Source: Arthrobacter sp. ES3-54
GTDB taxonomy: Bacteria > Actinomycetota > Actinomycetes > Actinomycetales > Micrococcaceae
Direction of reading: 5' to 3'
Length of the DNA stretch: 64,000 nucleotides
Assembly (NCBI RefSeq): GCF_029504395.1
Contig: NZ_JAQFIF010000007.1
Span: 1 to 64,000, forward strand
A program made the translations under genes and the position numbers. How positions within the stretch are numbered: the stretch's first letter is position 1; each line of letters begins with the position of its first letter. This document shows positions 53,405 to 62,886 of this stretch, piece after piece. The notes under the pieces are model-generated. The model was not told the DNA's origin and did not search any database. It worked only from the letters and a program-made list of their open reading frames with translations.

Positions 53405-55684
53405 ATGACCACCACAGAAGCTGATCACCCGTCCGCGTCCGGCCAAGCCAGCGGCGCCCTCCCGGCGGCTGGGATTTCCCCCGAACCCGTCGACGAGAAC
53501 ATCTGGCTGGAGGACATCTACGGCCAGGAGCAGCTGGCGTGGGTCCGTGAACAGAACGCCCGCACCGAGGAACTCCTCGAAGATGCCGAGTACGCCGCCC
53601 TGGAAGGCAGGATCCTTGAGGTCCTCGACTCCACCGACCGGATCCCCATGGTGGGCAAGCACGGCGAGTGGTACTACAACTTTTGGAAGGACCGGGACAA
53701 CCCCAAGGGCCTGTGGCGGCGAACCAGCTGGGACAGCTACCGGGCAGGGACTCCCGCGTGGGATGTCCTGCTGGATGTCGACGCCCTCGCCGCTGCAGAG
53801 GGCCAGGACTGGGTCTTCCACGGCGCCAACTTCCTCCGTCCGGCCCCGGGTGAACCGCACCGGCGGGCCCTGCTGGCCTTCTCGCCCGACGGCGGGGACG
53901 CGAACCGCCACCGCGAGTTCGACGTCGAGGCCCGCGGCTTCGTGGACCCGGCCGACGGCGGCTTCGACCTCCCGACCGGCAAGGGCAACGCCTCCTGGCT
54001 GGACGGGGACACCCTGCTCGTCGCCACCACCGCCCAGGACCTGCCACGGACCACCTCGTCCTATGCCCGGACTGGGGTGAAGCTGCACCGGGGTACTTCC
54101 CTGGCGCAGGCCGAGCAGATTTTTGAGATTCCCGAGGACCACATGATGGCGATCGTGGCCCATGACTCCACTCCGGGCTTCGAACGCACATTCGCCGTCG
54201 ACTGGATCAGCTTCTTCGAGAAGAACACCTCCGTGCTGCGCGACGGCGAGTGGGTGCAGATCGACGTGCCCGCAGACGTGAACCTGAGCTCGCACCGCGA
54301 GTGGCTCCTGTTCCGCCCCCAGCGTGACTGGACCGTCAAGGGCACCACGCACCCGGCGGGTTCCCTGCTGGCGGCCGGGTTCGAGGACTTCCTCGCTGGC
54401 TCCCGGGACCTCACCGTGCTCTTCACACCCGATCCGCACACCTCCCTGCAGTCCTGGAGCTGGACCAGGGACTTCCTGCTGCTGAACCTGCTCCGGGACG
54501 TGTCCTCGGAAATCCACGTCCTGGATCCGCGGCGCCCGGGGACGGACGCCGCGTGGGAGGCCACCGTGCTGGACGCCTGCCCGCCCCTGCACGACGTCAA
54601 TGCCTTCGCGGTGGATGACGAAGACGACGCCGAAGGCTCGGACGACGACGGCACCGGCGGCGCCGCCTCGGTGGCCGAGGGCGAGGCTCCCGGAGCAGGG
54701 AACGACTTCTGGCTCGTGGCCACCGGCTTCACGACGCCCACCACCCTGACCCGCGGGACCCTCGCACGCGACAGTGGCGCCATGACCAGCACGAACGAGG
54801 TGATCCGGACCTCGCCGTCGTTCTTCAGCGAGGCCGGCTACGAAGTCCAGCAGCACTTCGCGGTCTCCAGCGACGGGACGAAGGTTCCGTACTTCCAGGT
54901 GGCCGCCAAGGACCTGGTGCTGGACGGCCAGAACCCCACCCAGCTGTCCGGCTACGGCGGCTTCGAGATTTCGCGGACTCCGGCATACAGCGGCGCGATC
55001 GGCCGGGCGTGGCTGGAGCGGCGGACCGCCGAGTCCAGCGGCGCCGAGGGTGAGGTCCCGCACCGCCGCGGCGGCGTCTACGTGGTGGCGAACATCCGCG
55101 GCGGCGGCGAGTACGGGCCGGCCTGGCACCGCGCCGCGCTGCAGGGCAACCGCCACCGCGCCTACGAGGACTTCGCCGCCGTGGCGAAGGACCTGATCTC
55201 CCGCGGTGTCACGTCCCGGGAGCGGCTCGGCTGCGTGGGCGGCTCCAACGGCGGACTGCTGGTGGGCAACATGCTCACGCAGTACCCGGAACTGTTCGGC
55301 GCCGTGTCCTGCGGGGTCCCGCTCCTGGACATGCGCCGGTACACCAAACTCTCGGCGGGCTATTCCTGGATTGGCGAATACGGTGACCCCGATGTGCCGG
55401 AGCAGTGGGAGTTCCTGAAGACGTTCTCCCCGTACCACCTGCTCAAAGACGGCGTGGACTACCCGGAGACGTTTATCTGGACGGCCACCTCGGATGACCG
55501 GGTGGGCCCGGTCCAGGCACGGAAGATGGCGGCCCGCATGCAGGCCATGGGCATCCCCAATGTCTGGTTCCACGAAGCCCTCGAGGGCGGCCACGCGGGG
55601 GCCTCGGACAACCGGCAGGCTGCTGCCCTGCAGAGCCGCAGCCAGCATTTCCTGTGGCGGGCGCTGGCCGGCCGGGAGGCCTGA
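53405..55684 (+). CDS. prolyl oligopeptidase family serine peptidase
   Basis: A 759-residue S9A-like peptidase. A seven-bladed propeller precedes the hydrolase domain with S614 in GGSNGGLL, Asp in SDDRVGP (near 697) and H730 in GGHAGAS. There is no signal peptide, so it is cytoplasmic and probably cleaves proline-containing peptides. A charged loop with EDDAEGSDDDG (about 400-415) is a local insertion. It starts with ATG 53405, about 85 bases from the divergent flavoprotein gene. Confidence 0.92.
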   Translation: MTTTEADHPSASGQASGALPAAGISPEPVDENIWLEDIYGQEQLAWVREQNARTEELLEDAEYAALEGRILEVLDSTDRIPMVGKHGEWYYNFWKDRDNPKGLWRRTSWDSYRAGTPAWDVLLDVDALAAAEGQDWVFHGANFLRPAPGEPHRRALLAFSPDGGDANRHREFDVEARGFVDPADGGFDLPTGKGNASWLDGDTLLVATTAQDLPRTTSSYARTGVKLHRGTSLAQAEQIFEIPEDHMMAIVAHDSTPGFERTFAVDWISFFEKNTSVLRDGEWVQIDVPADVNLSSHREWLLFRPQRDWTVKGTTHPAGSLLAAGFEDFLAGSRDLTVLFTPDPHTSLQSWSWTRDFLLLNLLRDVSSEIHVLDPRRPGTDAAWEATVLDACPPLHDVNAFAVDDEDDAEGSDDDGTGGAASVAEGEAPGAGNDFWLVATGFTTPTTLTRGTLARDSGAMTSTNEVIRTSPSFFSEAGYEVQQHFAVSSDGTKVPYFQVAAKDLVLDGQNPTQLSGYGGFEISRTPAYSGAIGRAWLERRTAESSGAEGEVPHRRGGVYVVANIRGGGEYGPAWHRAALQGNRHRAYEDFAAVAKDLISRGVTSRERLGCVGGSNGGLLVGNMLTQYPELFGAVSCGVPLLDMRRYTKLSAGYSWIGEYGDPDVPEQWEFLKTFSPYHLLKDGVDYPETFIWTATSDDRVGPVQARKMAARMQAMGIPNVWFHEALEGGHAGASDNRQAAALQSRSQHFLWRALAGREA

Positions 55685-55714
55685 TCCCGCACCCCCGAAA
55701 GCGACACTCAACAC

Positions 55715-55764
55715 GGGGTCACTTCCCGTGTATTCGGCGCCCGCCGTGGGCCGGGAGTGACCCC
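55715..55764. terminator. hairpin after the peptidase gene
   Basis: GGGGTCACTTCCCG (55715-55728) pairs with CGGGAGTGACCCC (55752-55764), with one bulged base. No T-run follows, so it could be a weak terminator or a dispersed repeat element. Confidence 0.45.
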
Positions 55765-55786
55765 GCGATGTCCCGGGCGGCCCGTT

Positions 55787-55816
55787 TTGCACTGCGTGGC
55801 ACCTTCTGCGTATCCT
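55787..55816 (+). promoter_or_regulatory. tRNA-Ser(GCU) promoter
   Basis: TTGCAC (55787-55792) and TATCCT (55811-55816) are 18 bases apart, placing the start about 17 bases before the tRNA. Confidence 0.6.
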
Positions 55817-55839
55817 TGGTTGGCTAGTTAATAGCAATT

Positions 55840-55927
55840 GGAGACGTGCCAGAGCGGCCGAATGGGCTTCACTGCTAATGAAGTGTGGGGCACAACTCCA
55901 CCGGGGGTTCAAATCCCCCCGTCTCCG
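55840..55927 (+). tRNA. tRNA-Ser (anticodon GCU)
   Basis: An 88-nt class II tRNA. GGAGACG (55840-55846) pairs with CGTCTCC (55920-55926), followed by discriminator G. The anticodon stem CTTCA/TGAAG encloses CTGCTAA with anticodon GCT. A long variable arm and GTTCAAATC are present. Confidence 0.96.
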
Positions 55928-55932
55928 CGTTT

Positions 55933-55960
55933 GGCCCCGGTCCTTGGACCGGGGCCTTTT
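55933..55960 (+). terminator. tRNA-Ser(GCU) terminator
   Basis: GGCCCCGGTCC (55933-55943) pairs perfectly with GGACCGGGGCC (55946-55956), followed by TTTT. Confidence 0.92.
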
Positions 55961-56069
55961 GCGTTCCCGGGCACACCGCCTGCGGAGCCTGGCCGGCAGC
56001 AAGCCCTGCTCCCGTCCGGTGGCCGGACGCCTCGCGCCCGCCGGCCGATCCGGATGGCAGGATAGGCCC

Positions 56070-57731
56070 ATGTCGAGCAACAAGGAATTTGACGCCATCA
56101 TCGTCGGCGGCGGCCACAACGGCTTGGCCGCGGCCGCGTACCTGGCCAAGGCCGGGCGTGAGGTCCTGGTCCTGGAAAAGCTGGAGCACGCCGGCGGCGC
56201 CGCGGTGTCCGCGCACGCGTTTGACGGCGTCGAGGCCCGCCTCTCGCGCTACTCGTACCTCGTCAGCCTCCTGCCCCAGCAGATCATCGACGACCTCGGC
56301 CTGCGCATCACGCTTGCGCGGCGGCGCTATTCCTCCTATACCCCGGACCCCGCGGACGGCAGCCGGGCCCTGCTGGTGGACAACGGGGACGAGGCCGCCA
56401 CTGCGGCGTCCTTCGCCGCCGTCGGCGCGCCCGACGGCGAGTTCCTTGCCTTCTCCGCGTTCTATGCCGCCTGCCGGCAGCTCACCGAGGCCCTCTGGCC
56501 CACCATGACCTCACCGCTGCTGCCGCGGTCCGAAGCGCGGTCCCTCGCCGCCCGGGCCGGCGCCGCCGACGCGTGGGAGGCAATGATCGAACATCCCATC
56601 GGGCACGCCATCAGCAAGGAACTGGGCAGCGACCTGGTCCGCGGCGTGGTGCTGACGGATGCGCTGATCGGGACCTTCGCCCGGGCCGGCGACGAGGACC
56701 TGCAGCAAAACATCTGCTTCCTCTACCACCTGATCGGCGGCGGGACGGGCGACTGGGATGTGCCGGTCGGCGGCATGGGCGCGGTGTCCGGCGAGCTGGA
56801 GCGGGCTGCCACCGACGCCGGCGCGACCATCCTGACCTCCGCGGACGTCACGGCCGTCCGGCCCGGCGGCGTCGTGGACTACCGCCACGGCGGGCAACAC
56901 CACTCGTCTTCCGCCCGGTGGGTGCTGTCCAATGTGGCGCCGGCCGTCCTCGACCGACTGCGCAGCCGGCCTGCCGCCGACCCCACTTCCGGCGCCGGCG
57001 GCATTTCAGCGAGCGGCATTTCGGCGGGCGCTGCCGGCAACCCGAACCATCGCCGCGAGGGCGCCCAGGTCAAGGTCAATTTGCTGCTCAAGCGGCTTCC
57101 CCGGCTGCTGGACGGTTCCGTCAGCCCGGAGGCCGCCTTCGGCGGCACGTTCCACATCAACGAGACGTGGTCCCAGCTCGACGCCGCCTACAGCACCGCC
57201 GCCGCCGGATCCGTGCCATCGCCGCTGCCGTGCGAAATCTACTGCCATTCGCTGACGGACCCCAGCATCCTGTCCCCGGAACTGCAGGCCGCCGGCGCCC
57301 AGACGCTGACCGTCTTTGGCCTGCACGTCCCGGACCGGCTGGTCACGACCGAGAACAACGAGGACCGCCGCGCCGAACTGCAGGCGGCCGTCCTGGCCTC
57401 CCTGAACTCCGTCCTGGCCGAGCCGATTGAGGACCTGCTCCTGACGGATCCGGACGGGCGGCCCTGCATCGAAACCAAGACCACCTTGGATATTGAGCGC
57501 GCCGTCGGCATGCCCCGGGGCAACATTTTCCACGGCGGCCTCGACTGGCCGTTCGTGGAGGACGGCGAACCGCTGGACACCCCGGCGCGCCGGTGGGGCG
57601 TGGCGACGGACGATCCGCAGGTCCTCCTCTGCGGCTCCGGCGCCCGCCGCGGCGGCGCCGTCAGTGCCATCGGCGGTCACAACGCCGCCATGGCCGTGCT
57701 GGAATCGGAACCGCCCCTCCGCAATGGGTGA
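56070..57731 (+). CDS. phytoene desaturase-like FAD oxidoreductase
   Basis: A 553-residue flavoprotein of the CrtI/RetSat-like amine-oxidase superfamily. It has the dinucleotide motif DAIIVGGGHNGLAAAAYLA, EKLEHAGGAA and the C-terminal FAD motif LLCGSGARRGGAVSAIGGHNA. Its substrate is unknown; no carotenoid genes are nearby, so a role in carotenoid synthesis is not supported. ATG 56070 gives the family N-terminus. The CAGGAT six bases upstream might make the transcript leaderless. It overlaps or abuts the exporter gene. Confidence 0.85.
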   Translation: MSSNKEFDAIIVGGGHNGLAAAAYLAKAGREVLVLEKLEHAGGAAVSAHAFDGVEARLSRYSYLVSLLPQQIIDDLGLRITLARRRYSSYTPDPADGSRALLVDNGDEAATAASFAAVGAPDGEFLAFSAFYAACRQLTEALWPTMTSPLLPRSEARSLAARAGAADAWEAMIEHPIGHAISKELGSDLVRGVVLTDALIGTFARAGDEDLQQNICFLYHLIGGGTGDWDVPVGGMGAVSGELERAATDAGATILTSADVTAVRPGGVVDYRHGGQHHSSSARWVLSNVAPAVLDRLRSRPAADPTSGAGGISASGISAGAAGNPNHRREGAQVKVNLLLKRLPRLLDGSVSPEAAFGGTFHINETWSQLDAAYSTAAAGSVPSPLPCEIYCHSLTDPSILSPELQAAGAQTLTVFGLHVPDRLVTTENNEDRRAELQAAVLASLNSVLAEPIEDLLLTDPDGRPCIETKTTLDIERAVGMPRGNIFHGGLDWPFVEDGEPLDTPARRWGVATDDPQVLLCGSGARRGGAVSAIGGHNAAMAVLESEPPLRNG

Positions 57732-57753
57732 ACCGGAACTCGGAGACACGCGC

Positions 57754-59226
57754 ATGAAGGCCTCCTCGCGCAGCGCCGTCCCGGCCGGGGGCAGCTGGAG
57801 CCCGCGGCTGGCCCTTTTGGTGGCCGCAACGTTCTTCATGGAATTCCTCGACGGGACCGTCCTGACCACGGCCATACCCAGTATCGCCGCGGATTTCTCC
57901 GTGCCGGCCGCCGACGTCAACATCACCATGACGGCCTACCTGATGACGGTGGCGATGGGTATCCCGCTCAGCAGCTGGCTCGCGGAGCGGCTCGGTGCGC
58001 GCCGGGTTTTCTGCCTCGCCATCGCGATCTTCACGGCCGCGTCGCTGCTCTGCGCGCTCAGCCAAGACCTCACCATGCTGACTCTGAGCCGTGTGCTGCA
58101 GGGTGCCGGCGGCGCCATGATGGTCCCTGTGGGCACGTTGGTGGTGCTCCGCGGAACCCCAAAGAAGGAACTGCTTCGGGCCACCGCCTTCCTGGTGTGG
58201 CCCGGGCTGCTGGCCCCGGTCCTTGCCCCCCTCGTGGGCGGAGCGCTCACCACGTACCTGTCCTGGCACTGGATCTTCCTGGTCAACCTCCCCCTGGGCC
58301 TGGCGGCGTTCCTGGCCGCGCTGCGCCTGGTCCCCGCAGTAAGCGGCGACAGCACGCGGCGCCTCGACTGGTTCGGCCTGGCCCTGACCACGCTCGGGGT
58401 GGGCTCCCTGCTGGTCGGTCTGGAACTGATCGGCGGCCGGGACGCCGGGCTGCTGGCAGCCGCAGGGATCGTAGTGGGCCTGCTGTTCCTGACCGCCGCC
58501 GCGGCCTGGATGCGACGGACCAGCACGCCGCTGTTTAATTTGTCCGTCTTCGGCGCACGGACGTTCCGCGCAACGGCGACGGGAGGCTTTGTGTACCGCC
58601 TGACCATCAGCGCCGTGCCGTTCCTGCTGCCGCTGATGTTCCAGGCCGGCTTCGGCTGGGATCCGCTGCGCGCCGGGGCGATGGTGTCCGCCGTGTTCGT
58701 GGGCAACATCGGAATCAAGCCCGCCACCACGCCCCTGATCCGGCGTTTCGGCTTCAAACCCGTTCTGGTGTTCGCGTCGCTGGCGTCCGCGGCCACTTTT
58801 GCGCTGTGCGCCCTGCTCGACGCCGGCACTCCGGAACCGCTGATTGTCGCCGTGCTGGTGGCCAGCGGAGCGTTCCGCTCGATCGGGTTCTCGGCCTACG
58901 CATCCGTCCAGTATGCCGACGTCGCCCCGGCCCAGCTGCCGTCCGCCAACGCCGTCTCCGCCACGCTCGTGCAGCTCTCCACCGCGGCAGGAATCGCTGT
59001 CGGGGCGTTCCTGCTGCGGGTCTTCGAGGCAAGCAGCCAGGCTGCAGGAGCCGGTCTCGCCAGCGGCGATCCGGCGGCGCCGTACCGGGCGGCGTTCGTG
59101 GCCATCGCGGTCTTGATGCTCCTGAGCACGCTGGACAGCCTGGCCCTCCCCCGTCACGCCGGCGCCGAGGTCAGCCGGCCTGGCCCAGCACCAACGGCAG
59201 AACGGCGCCGGCGCCGGCGAGCCTGA
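57754..59226 (+). CDS. MFS transporter (DHA2-like drug exporter)
   Basis: A 490-residue exporter with about 14 helices. It carries the antiporter motif C-like segment PVGTLVVLRG and the motif A-like LAERLGARRVFCLA between helices, then GGALTTYLSWHWIFLVNLP. ATG 57754 has GGAG eight bases upstream; an ATG at 57724 overlaps the previous stop but has no such site. The Arg-rich C-terminus (AERRRRRRA) lies antisense over the last codons of recQ. Confidence 0.85.
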   Translation: MKASSRSAVPAGGSWSPRLALLVAATFFMEFLDGTVLTTAIPSIAADFSVPAADVNITMTAYLMTVAMGIPLSSWLAERLGARRVFCLAIAIFTAASLLCALSQDLTMLTLSRVLQGAGGAMMVPVGTLVVLRGTPKKELLRATAFLVWPGLLAPVLAPLVGGALTTYLSWHWIFLVNLPLGLAAFLAALRLVPAVSGDSTRRLDWFGLALTTLGVGSLLVGLELIGGRDAGLLAAAGIVVGLLFLTAAAAWMRRTSTPLFNLSVFGARTFRATATGGFVYRLTISAVPFLLPLMFQAGFGWDPLRAGAMVSAVFVGNIGIKPATTPLIRRFGFKPVLVFASLASAATFALCALLDAGTPEPLIVAVLVASGAFRSIGFSAYASVQYADVAPAQLPSANAVSATLVQLSTAAGIAVGAFLLRVFEASSQAAGAGLASGDPAAPYRAAFVAIAVLMLLSTLDSLALPRHAGAEVSRPGPAPTAERRRRRRA

Positions 59227-61351
59227 GGGCCCGACCGGAGATGGTCAGGGTCCAGCGGCTGTCCACGAGGTCGTCCACCAGCATGACGCTCTGGCCACGG
59301 ATTCCAGCCAAGGCCTCCTCCAGCTCCGGACCCACCACCAGGCGGTCCCAGACGCCGGCGAGCCGGTAGGCGCTGTTCCCACCGCGGCCGCCGGTAGGTC
59401 CACCGTGATTGAGCTGGAGCTGGCCAAGATACGGAATGCGGCCGATCTCGGAGATCCCGCGGGCCAAGGAGTCCACCAACAGCGGCTTCCCGCGGGAGGG
59501 CAGGCTGATGATCGCGGCGGGCCGGCCGGCCCCGCTCCAGCCCGGGGTCCGGGCATCTGCCGTGCCCCATTCCCGGAGCACCTGGACGCAGGCCTGCAGC
59601 ATGCCGGGGTCCACAGCCCGGTCCGGTGCACCGGCGGCGAAGGCCTCGCGCAGGGCCCCACCCCAGCCGAGGTCTGTCAGGCGCGCCAGCACCCGGCCGT
59701 CGGCGAGGGCTTCATCGGGCTTGATCTTGCCCTTGACCGGCACGCCCAGGCGGTCCATGCCGCTGGGCCACTGCAGCCGCGGTTCAAGGACCACGCCGGC
59801 CCGGCGAAGGGTCTGCCCGGCGGTCTCCGTGGCGTCCTCGGCGATGTCGGCCCGGAACCAGCGGCCCGCGCAGTTGTCGCAGCGGCCGCAGGCGCGGGCT
59901 GTTTCGTCGTCCAGCACCGAGGTGATGTATTCCATCCGGCAGCCGGCGGTGTCCTGGTAGATGACCATCGAGTCCTGTTCATCCACCCGCGCCTCGGCGA
60001 TCCGGCTGTACCGCTCGGCGTCGTAATTCCACGGCTGTCCCGTGGAGCGCCAGCCGCCGCCGACGCGTTCGACGGCGCCGTCCACGGCCAGGACCTTCAA
60101 CAGCAGCTCCAGCGGGGTGCGGCGCAGGTCCACCCGGGCCTCGAGCGCCACCGTGGACACCGCCGTTCCGGCCTCGGCGAGGGCTGTCAGGACGGCCGCA
60201 GCTTTTTCCTCGGACGGCATGGACGCGGTGGCAAAGTACTGCCAGATGTCGCGGTCCTCCGAACCGGGCAGCAGCAGGACGTCGGCGTTCGCCGCGCCAC
60301 GCCCGGCGCGGCCCACCTGCTGGTAGTACGCCACCGGCGAGGACGGTGCGCCAAGGTGCACCACGAAGCCGAGGTCCGGCTTGTCGAAGCCCATGCCGAG
60401 CGCGGACGTGGCCACGAGGGCCTTGACCTGGTTGTCTTTCAGGAGCTGCTCGGCGCGTTCCCGGTCAGCGGGGTCCGTGCGGCCGGTGTAGGCGAGCACC
60501 TCGTGCCCCGCTTCGGCCAGGAGGCGGGCAGTGTCCTCGGCCGCGGACACGGTGAGCGTGTAAATGATGCCGCTGCCCTGCAGATCCTGCAGGTGGGTCA
60601 GCAGCCAGCCCAGCCGTTCGCGGGAATCCGGCAGGGTCAGGACGCCAAGCCGGAGCGAATCCCGGCCCAGGGCGCCCCGGATGGTGAGCACGTCCTTGCC
60701 GAGCTGCTCTTCGATGTCATGCACCACCCGGGAATTGGCCGTGGCGGTGGTGGCGAGCACCGGGACGGTGTCCGGCAGCTGCGTGATGAGGTCCGCAATG
60801 CGCCGGTAGTCGGGGCGGAAGTCGTGGCCCCAGTCCGAGATGCAGTGGGCCTCGTCAATCACCAGCAGCCCGGTCCGGCGCACGAGCTCGGGGAGCTGGT
60901 TTTCCCGGAAGGACGGGTTGGTGAGGCGTTCCGGGGAAACCAACAGGACGTCCACTTCATCGGCGGCGAGCTGCTCGCGGACGGAGTCCCACTCCAACTG
61001 GTTCGCCGAGTTGATGGCGACCGCCCGTACCCCGGCCCGCGCCGCGGCGGCGACCTGGTCGCGCATGAGCGCCAGGAGCGGGGACACGATCAGGGTGGGG
61101 CCGGCGCCGCGGCGACGCAGCAGCAGGGAGGCGACGAAATACACCGCCGACTTCCCCCAGCCGGTGCGCTGTACCACCAGGGCCCGCCGGCCGCCGTCGA
61201 CCAGGGCCTCAATGGCCTCGAACTGACCGTCATGGAACTCCGCCTCCGGGTGGCCCACGAGCTCGCGCAGCACAGCCTGGGCCTGTTCCCGAGTCGAGGC
61301 CGTGGTGTCGGCGAGGGCGGTGCTGGAAAGGGCGTTCTGGTTACTGGCCAT
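59171..61351 (-). CDS. recQ: RecQ family DNA helicase with C-terminal phosphoribosyltransferase-like domain
   Basis: A 726-residue protein. The helicase has RTGWGKSAVYF (Walker A), VDVLLVSPERL, IDEAHCISDWGHDFR (DEAH box with RecQ extension), ALVATSALGMGFDKPD and QVGRAGR. Cys residues in CGRCDNCAG bind zinc. From about residue 560 it continues with a domain containing VMLVDDLVDSRWT, the PRPP-binding motif of phosphoribosyltransferases. Such fusions occur in actinobacteria but the second activity is unknown. ATG 61351 lies six bases after a GATACT hexamer, so the message may be leaderless. Its 3' end overlaps the MFS gene by 56 bases. Confidence 0.92.
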   Translation of the reverse strand: MASNQNALSSTALADTTASTREQAQAVLRELVGHPEAEFHDGQFEAIEALVDGGRRALVVQRTGWGKSAVYFVASLLLRRRGAGPTLIVSPLLALMRDQVAAAARAGVRAVAINSANQLEWDSVREQLAADEVDVLLVSPERLTNPSFRENQLPELVRRTGLLVIDEAHCISDWGHDFRPDYRRIADLITQLPDTVPVLATTATANSRVVHDIEEQLGKDVLTIRGALGRDSLRLGVLTLPDSRERLGWLLTHLQDLQGSGIIYTLTVSAAEDTARLLAEAGHEVLAYTGRTDPADRERAEQLLKDNQVKALVATSALGMGFDKPDLGFVVHLGAPSSPVAYYQQVGRAGRGAANADVLLLPGSEDRDIWQYFATASMPSEEKAAAVLTALAEAGTAVSTVALEARVDLRRTPLELLLKVLAVDGAVERVGGGWRSTGQPWNYDAERYSRIAEARVDEQDSMVIYQDTAGCRMEYITSVLDDETARACGRCDNCAGRWFRADIAEDATETAGQTLRRAGVVLEPRLQWPSGMDRLGVPVKGKIKPDEALADGRVLARLTDLGWGGALREAFAAGAPDRAVDPGMLQACVQVLREWGTADARTPGWSGAGRPAAIISLPSRGKPLLVDSLARGISEIGRIPYLGQLQLNHGGPTGGRGGNSAYRLAGVWDRLVVGPELEEALAGIRGQSVMLVDDLVDSRWTLTISGRALRLAGAGAVLPLVLGQAG

Positions 61352-61465
61352 TGCTTCAGTATCCCAGTCCCCTCCGACAGCCATGAAGCCGGGGCCCGCT
61401 ATGTGCACAATCCCAGCGTGTGGACACCGGCCGCGGCGTCAGGGCCGCAACGTAAGATAGGACGC

Positions 61466-62884
61466 GTGACTACGGACAAGACAAAGATTTTTGACCTCTC
61501 GACCTCGTTCAAAGCCTATGACGTGCGCGGAATCGTGGGGCAATCCATCACCGCGGAGATCGTTGAAGCCGTCGGTGCCGCCTTCGTCGACGTCCTGGAG
61601 CTCGCGGGGCAGACCGTACTGGTGGGCGGGGACATGCGCCCCTCCTCCCCCGAGTTCGCCAAAGCCTTTGCCAACGGCGCGGCCACCCGCGGAGCCAACG
61701 TCCAGCTACTTGACCTGATCTCCACCGACGAGCTCTACTACGCGTGCGGCGCCCTCAACGCCGCCGGCGCCACGTTCACAGCGAGCCACAACCCGGCCGA
61801 ATACAACGGCATCAAGATGGCCAAGGCCGGCGCCGTGCCGATCTCCTCCGAAACCGGGCTCATGGAGATCCAGGCCCGCGCCGAGGAATACCTCAACGCC
61901 GGCACCATCCCCGCCGCCGGCACCCGCGGCCTGGTGGGCGTGCAGGACGTCCTCAAGGGCTATGCGGAGTACCTGCGCAGCCTGGTGGACCTGCGCGGTT
62001 CGCGGCCGCTGAAGGTTGTGGTGGATGCCGGCAACGGCATGGCCGGCCTCACCACTCCGGCTGTGCTTGGCGATGCCCTCCTGCCCATGCTCCCTTTGGA
62101 GATCGTGCCGCTGTACTTCGAGCTGGACGGATCATTCCCGAACCACCCGGCCAACCCGCTGGAGCCGGAAAACCTGCGCGACCTGCAGGCCGCCGTCGTC
62201 GAGCATGGCGCGGACATCGGCCTGGCCTTCGACGGCGACGCCGACCGCTGCTTCGTGATCGACGAAAAGGGCGAGCCCGTCTCGCCGTCGGCCATCACCG
62301 GCATGGTGTCCCGCCGCGAGATCGCCCGCGCCCAGGGCCTCGGCGAAGACACGCCCACCGTCATCCACAACCTGCTGACCTCACGCGCGGTTCCGGAACT
62401 CGTGGAGCGCCTCGGCGGCCGCCCCGTCCGCACCCGGGTGGGGCACTCCTTCATCAAGGCCGTCATGGCCGCGGAGGGAGCCATCTTCGGCGGGGAGCAC
62501 TCGGCCCACTTCTACTTCCGGGACTTCTGGAATGCGGACACCGGCATGCTGGCAGCCATGCACGTCCTGGCCGCCCTGGGCGAACAGGACGGCCCGCTAT
62601 CCGAGCTCGGCCGCGAATACGAGCCGTACCAGTCCTCCGGCGAGATCAACTCCGAAATCGAGGACAAGACCGCCGCAGTGGAGCGGGTCCGCAAGGATTT
62701 CCACGATGACGACGTCGAGGTCGACTACCTCGACGGCAGCACCTTTATCGCCGCCGACGGCAGCTACTGGTTCAACCTGCGCCCGTCCAACACCGAGCCG
62801 TTCCTGCGCCTCAACGTCGAAGCCACGGACACCGCCACCATGGAACGCGTCCGCGACCGCGTCCTGGCGCTGGTCCGGGGCTAG
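61466..62884 (+). CDS. manB: phosphomannomutase/phosphoglucomutase
   Basis: A 472-residue alpha-D-phosphohexomutase producing mannose 1-phosphate or glucose 1-phosphate. It has YDVRGIVG, the phosphoserine S107 in TASHNPAEYNGIK, the metal loop AFDGDADRCF, the sugar loop GGEHSAHFYFRD and the phosphate-binding RPSNTEPFLRLNVEA. The GTG start at 61466 has AGGA just upstream and TAAGAT seven bases before it. It diverges from recQ. Mannose 1-phosphate feeds cell-envelope glycan and mannolipid synthesis. Confidence 0.95.
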   Translation: MTTDKTKIFDLSTSFKAYDVRGIVGQSITAEIVEAVGAAFVDVLELAGQTVLVGGDMRPSSPEFAKAFANGAATRGANVQLLDLISTDELYYACGALNAAGATFTASHNPAEYNGIKMAKAGAVPISSETGLMEIQARAEEYLNAGTIPAAGTRGLVGVQDVLKGYAEYLRSLVDLRGSRPLKVVVDAGNGMAGLTTPAVLGDALLPMLPLEIVPLYFELDGSFPNHPANPLEPENLRDLQAAVVEHGADIGLAFDGDADRCFVIDEKGEPVSPSAITGMVSRREIARAQGLGEDTPTVIHNLLTSRAVPELVERLGGRPVRTRVGHSFIKAVMAAEGAIFGGEHSAHFYFRDFWNADTGMLAAMHVLAALGEQDGPLSELGREYEPYQSSGEINSEIEDKTAAVERVRKDFHDDDVEVDYLDGSTFIAADGSYWFNLRPSNTEPFLRLNVEATDTATMERVRDRVLALVRG

Positions 62885-62886
62885 CA

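Noticed and set aside
53321-56149. Upstream extension of the flavoprotein frame
   Set aside because: It is antisense to the prolyl oligopeptidase and tRNA-Ser; the Rossmann motif begins at GTG 53320.
59405-61465. N-terminal extension of the manB frame by about 690 codons
   Set aside because: It is antisense to recQ; the real start is the GTG at 61466, where the phosphomutase sequence begins.
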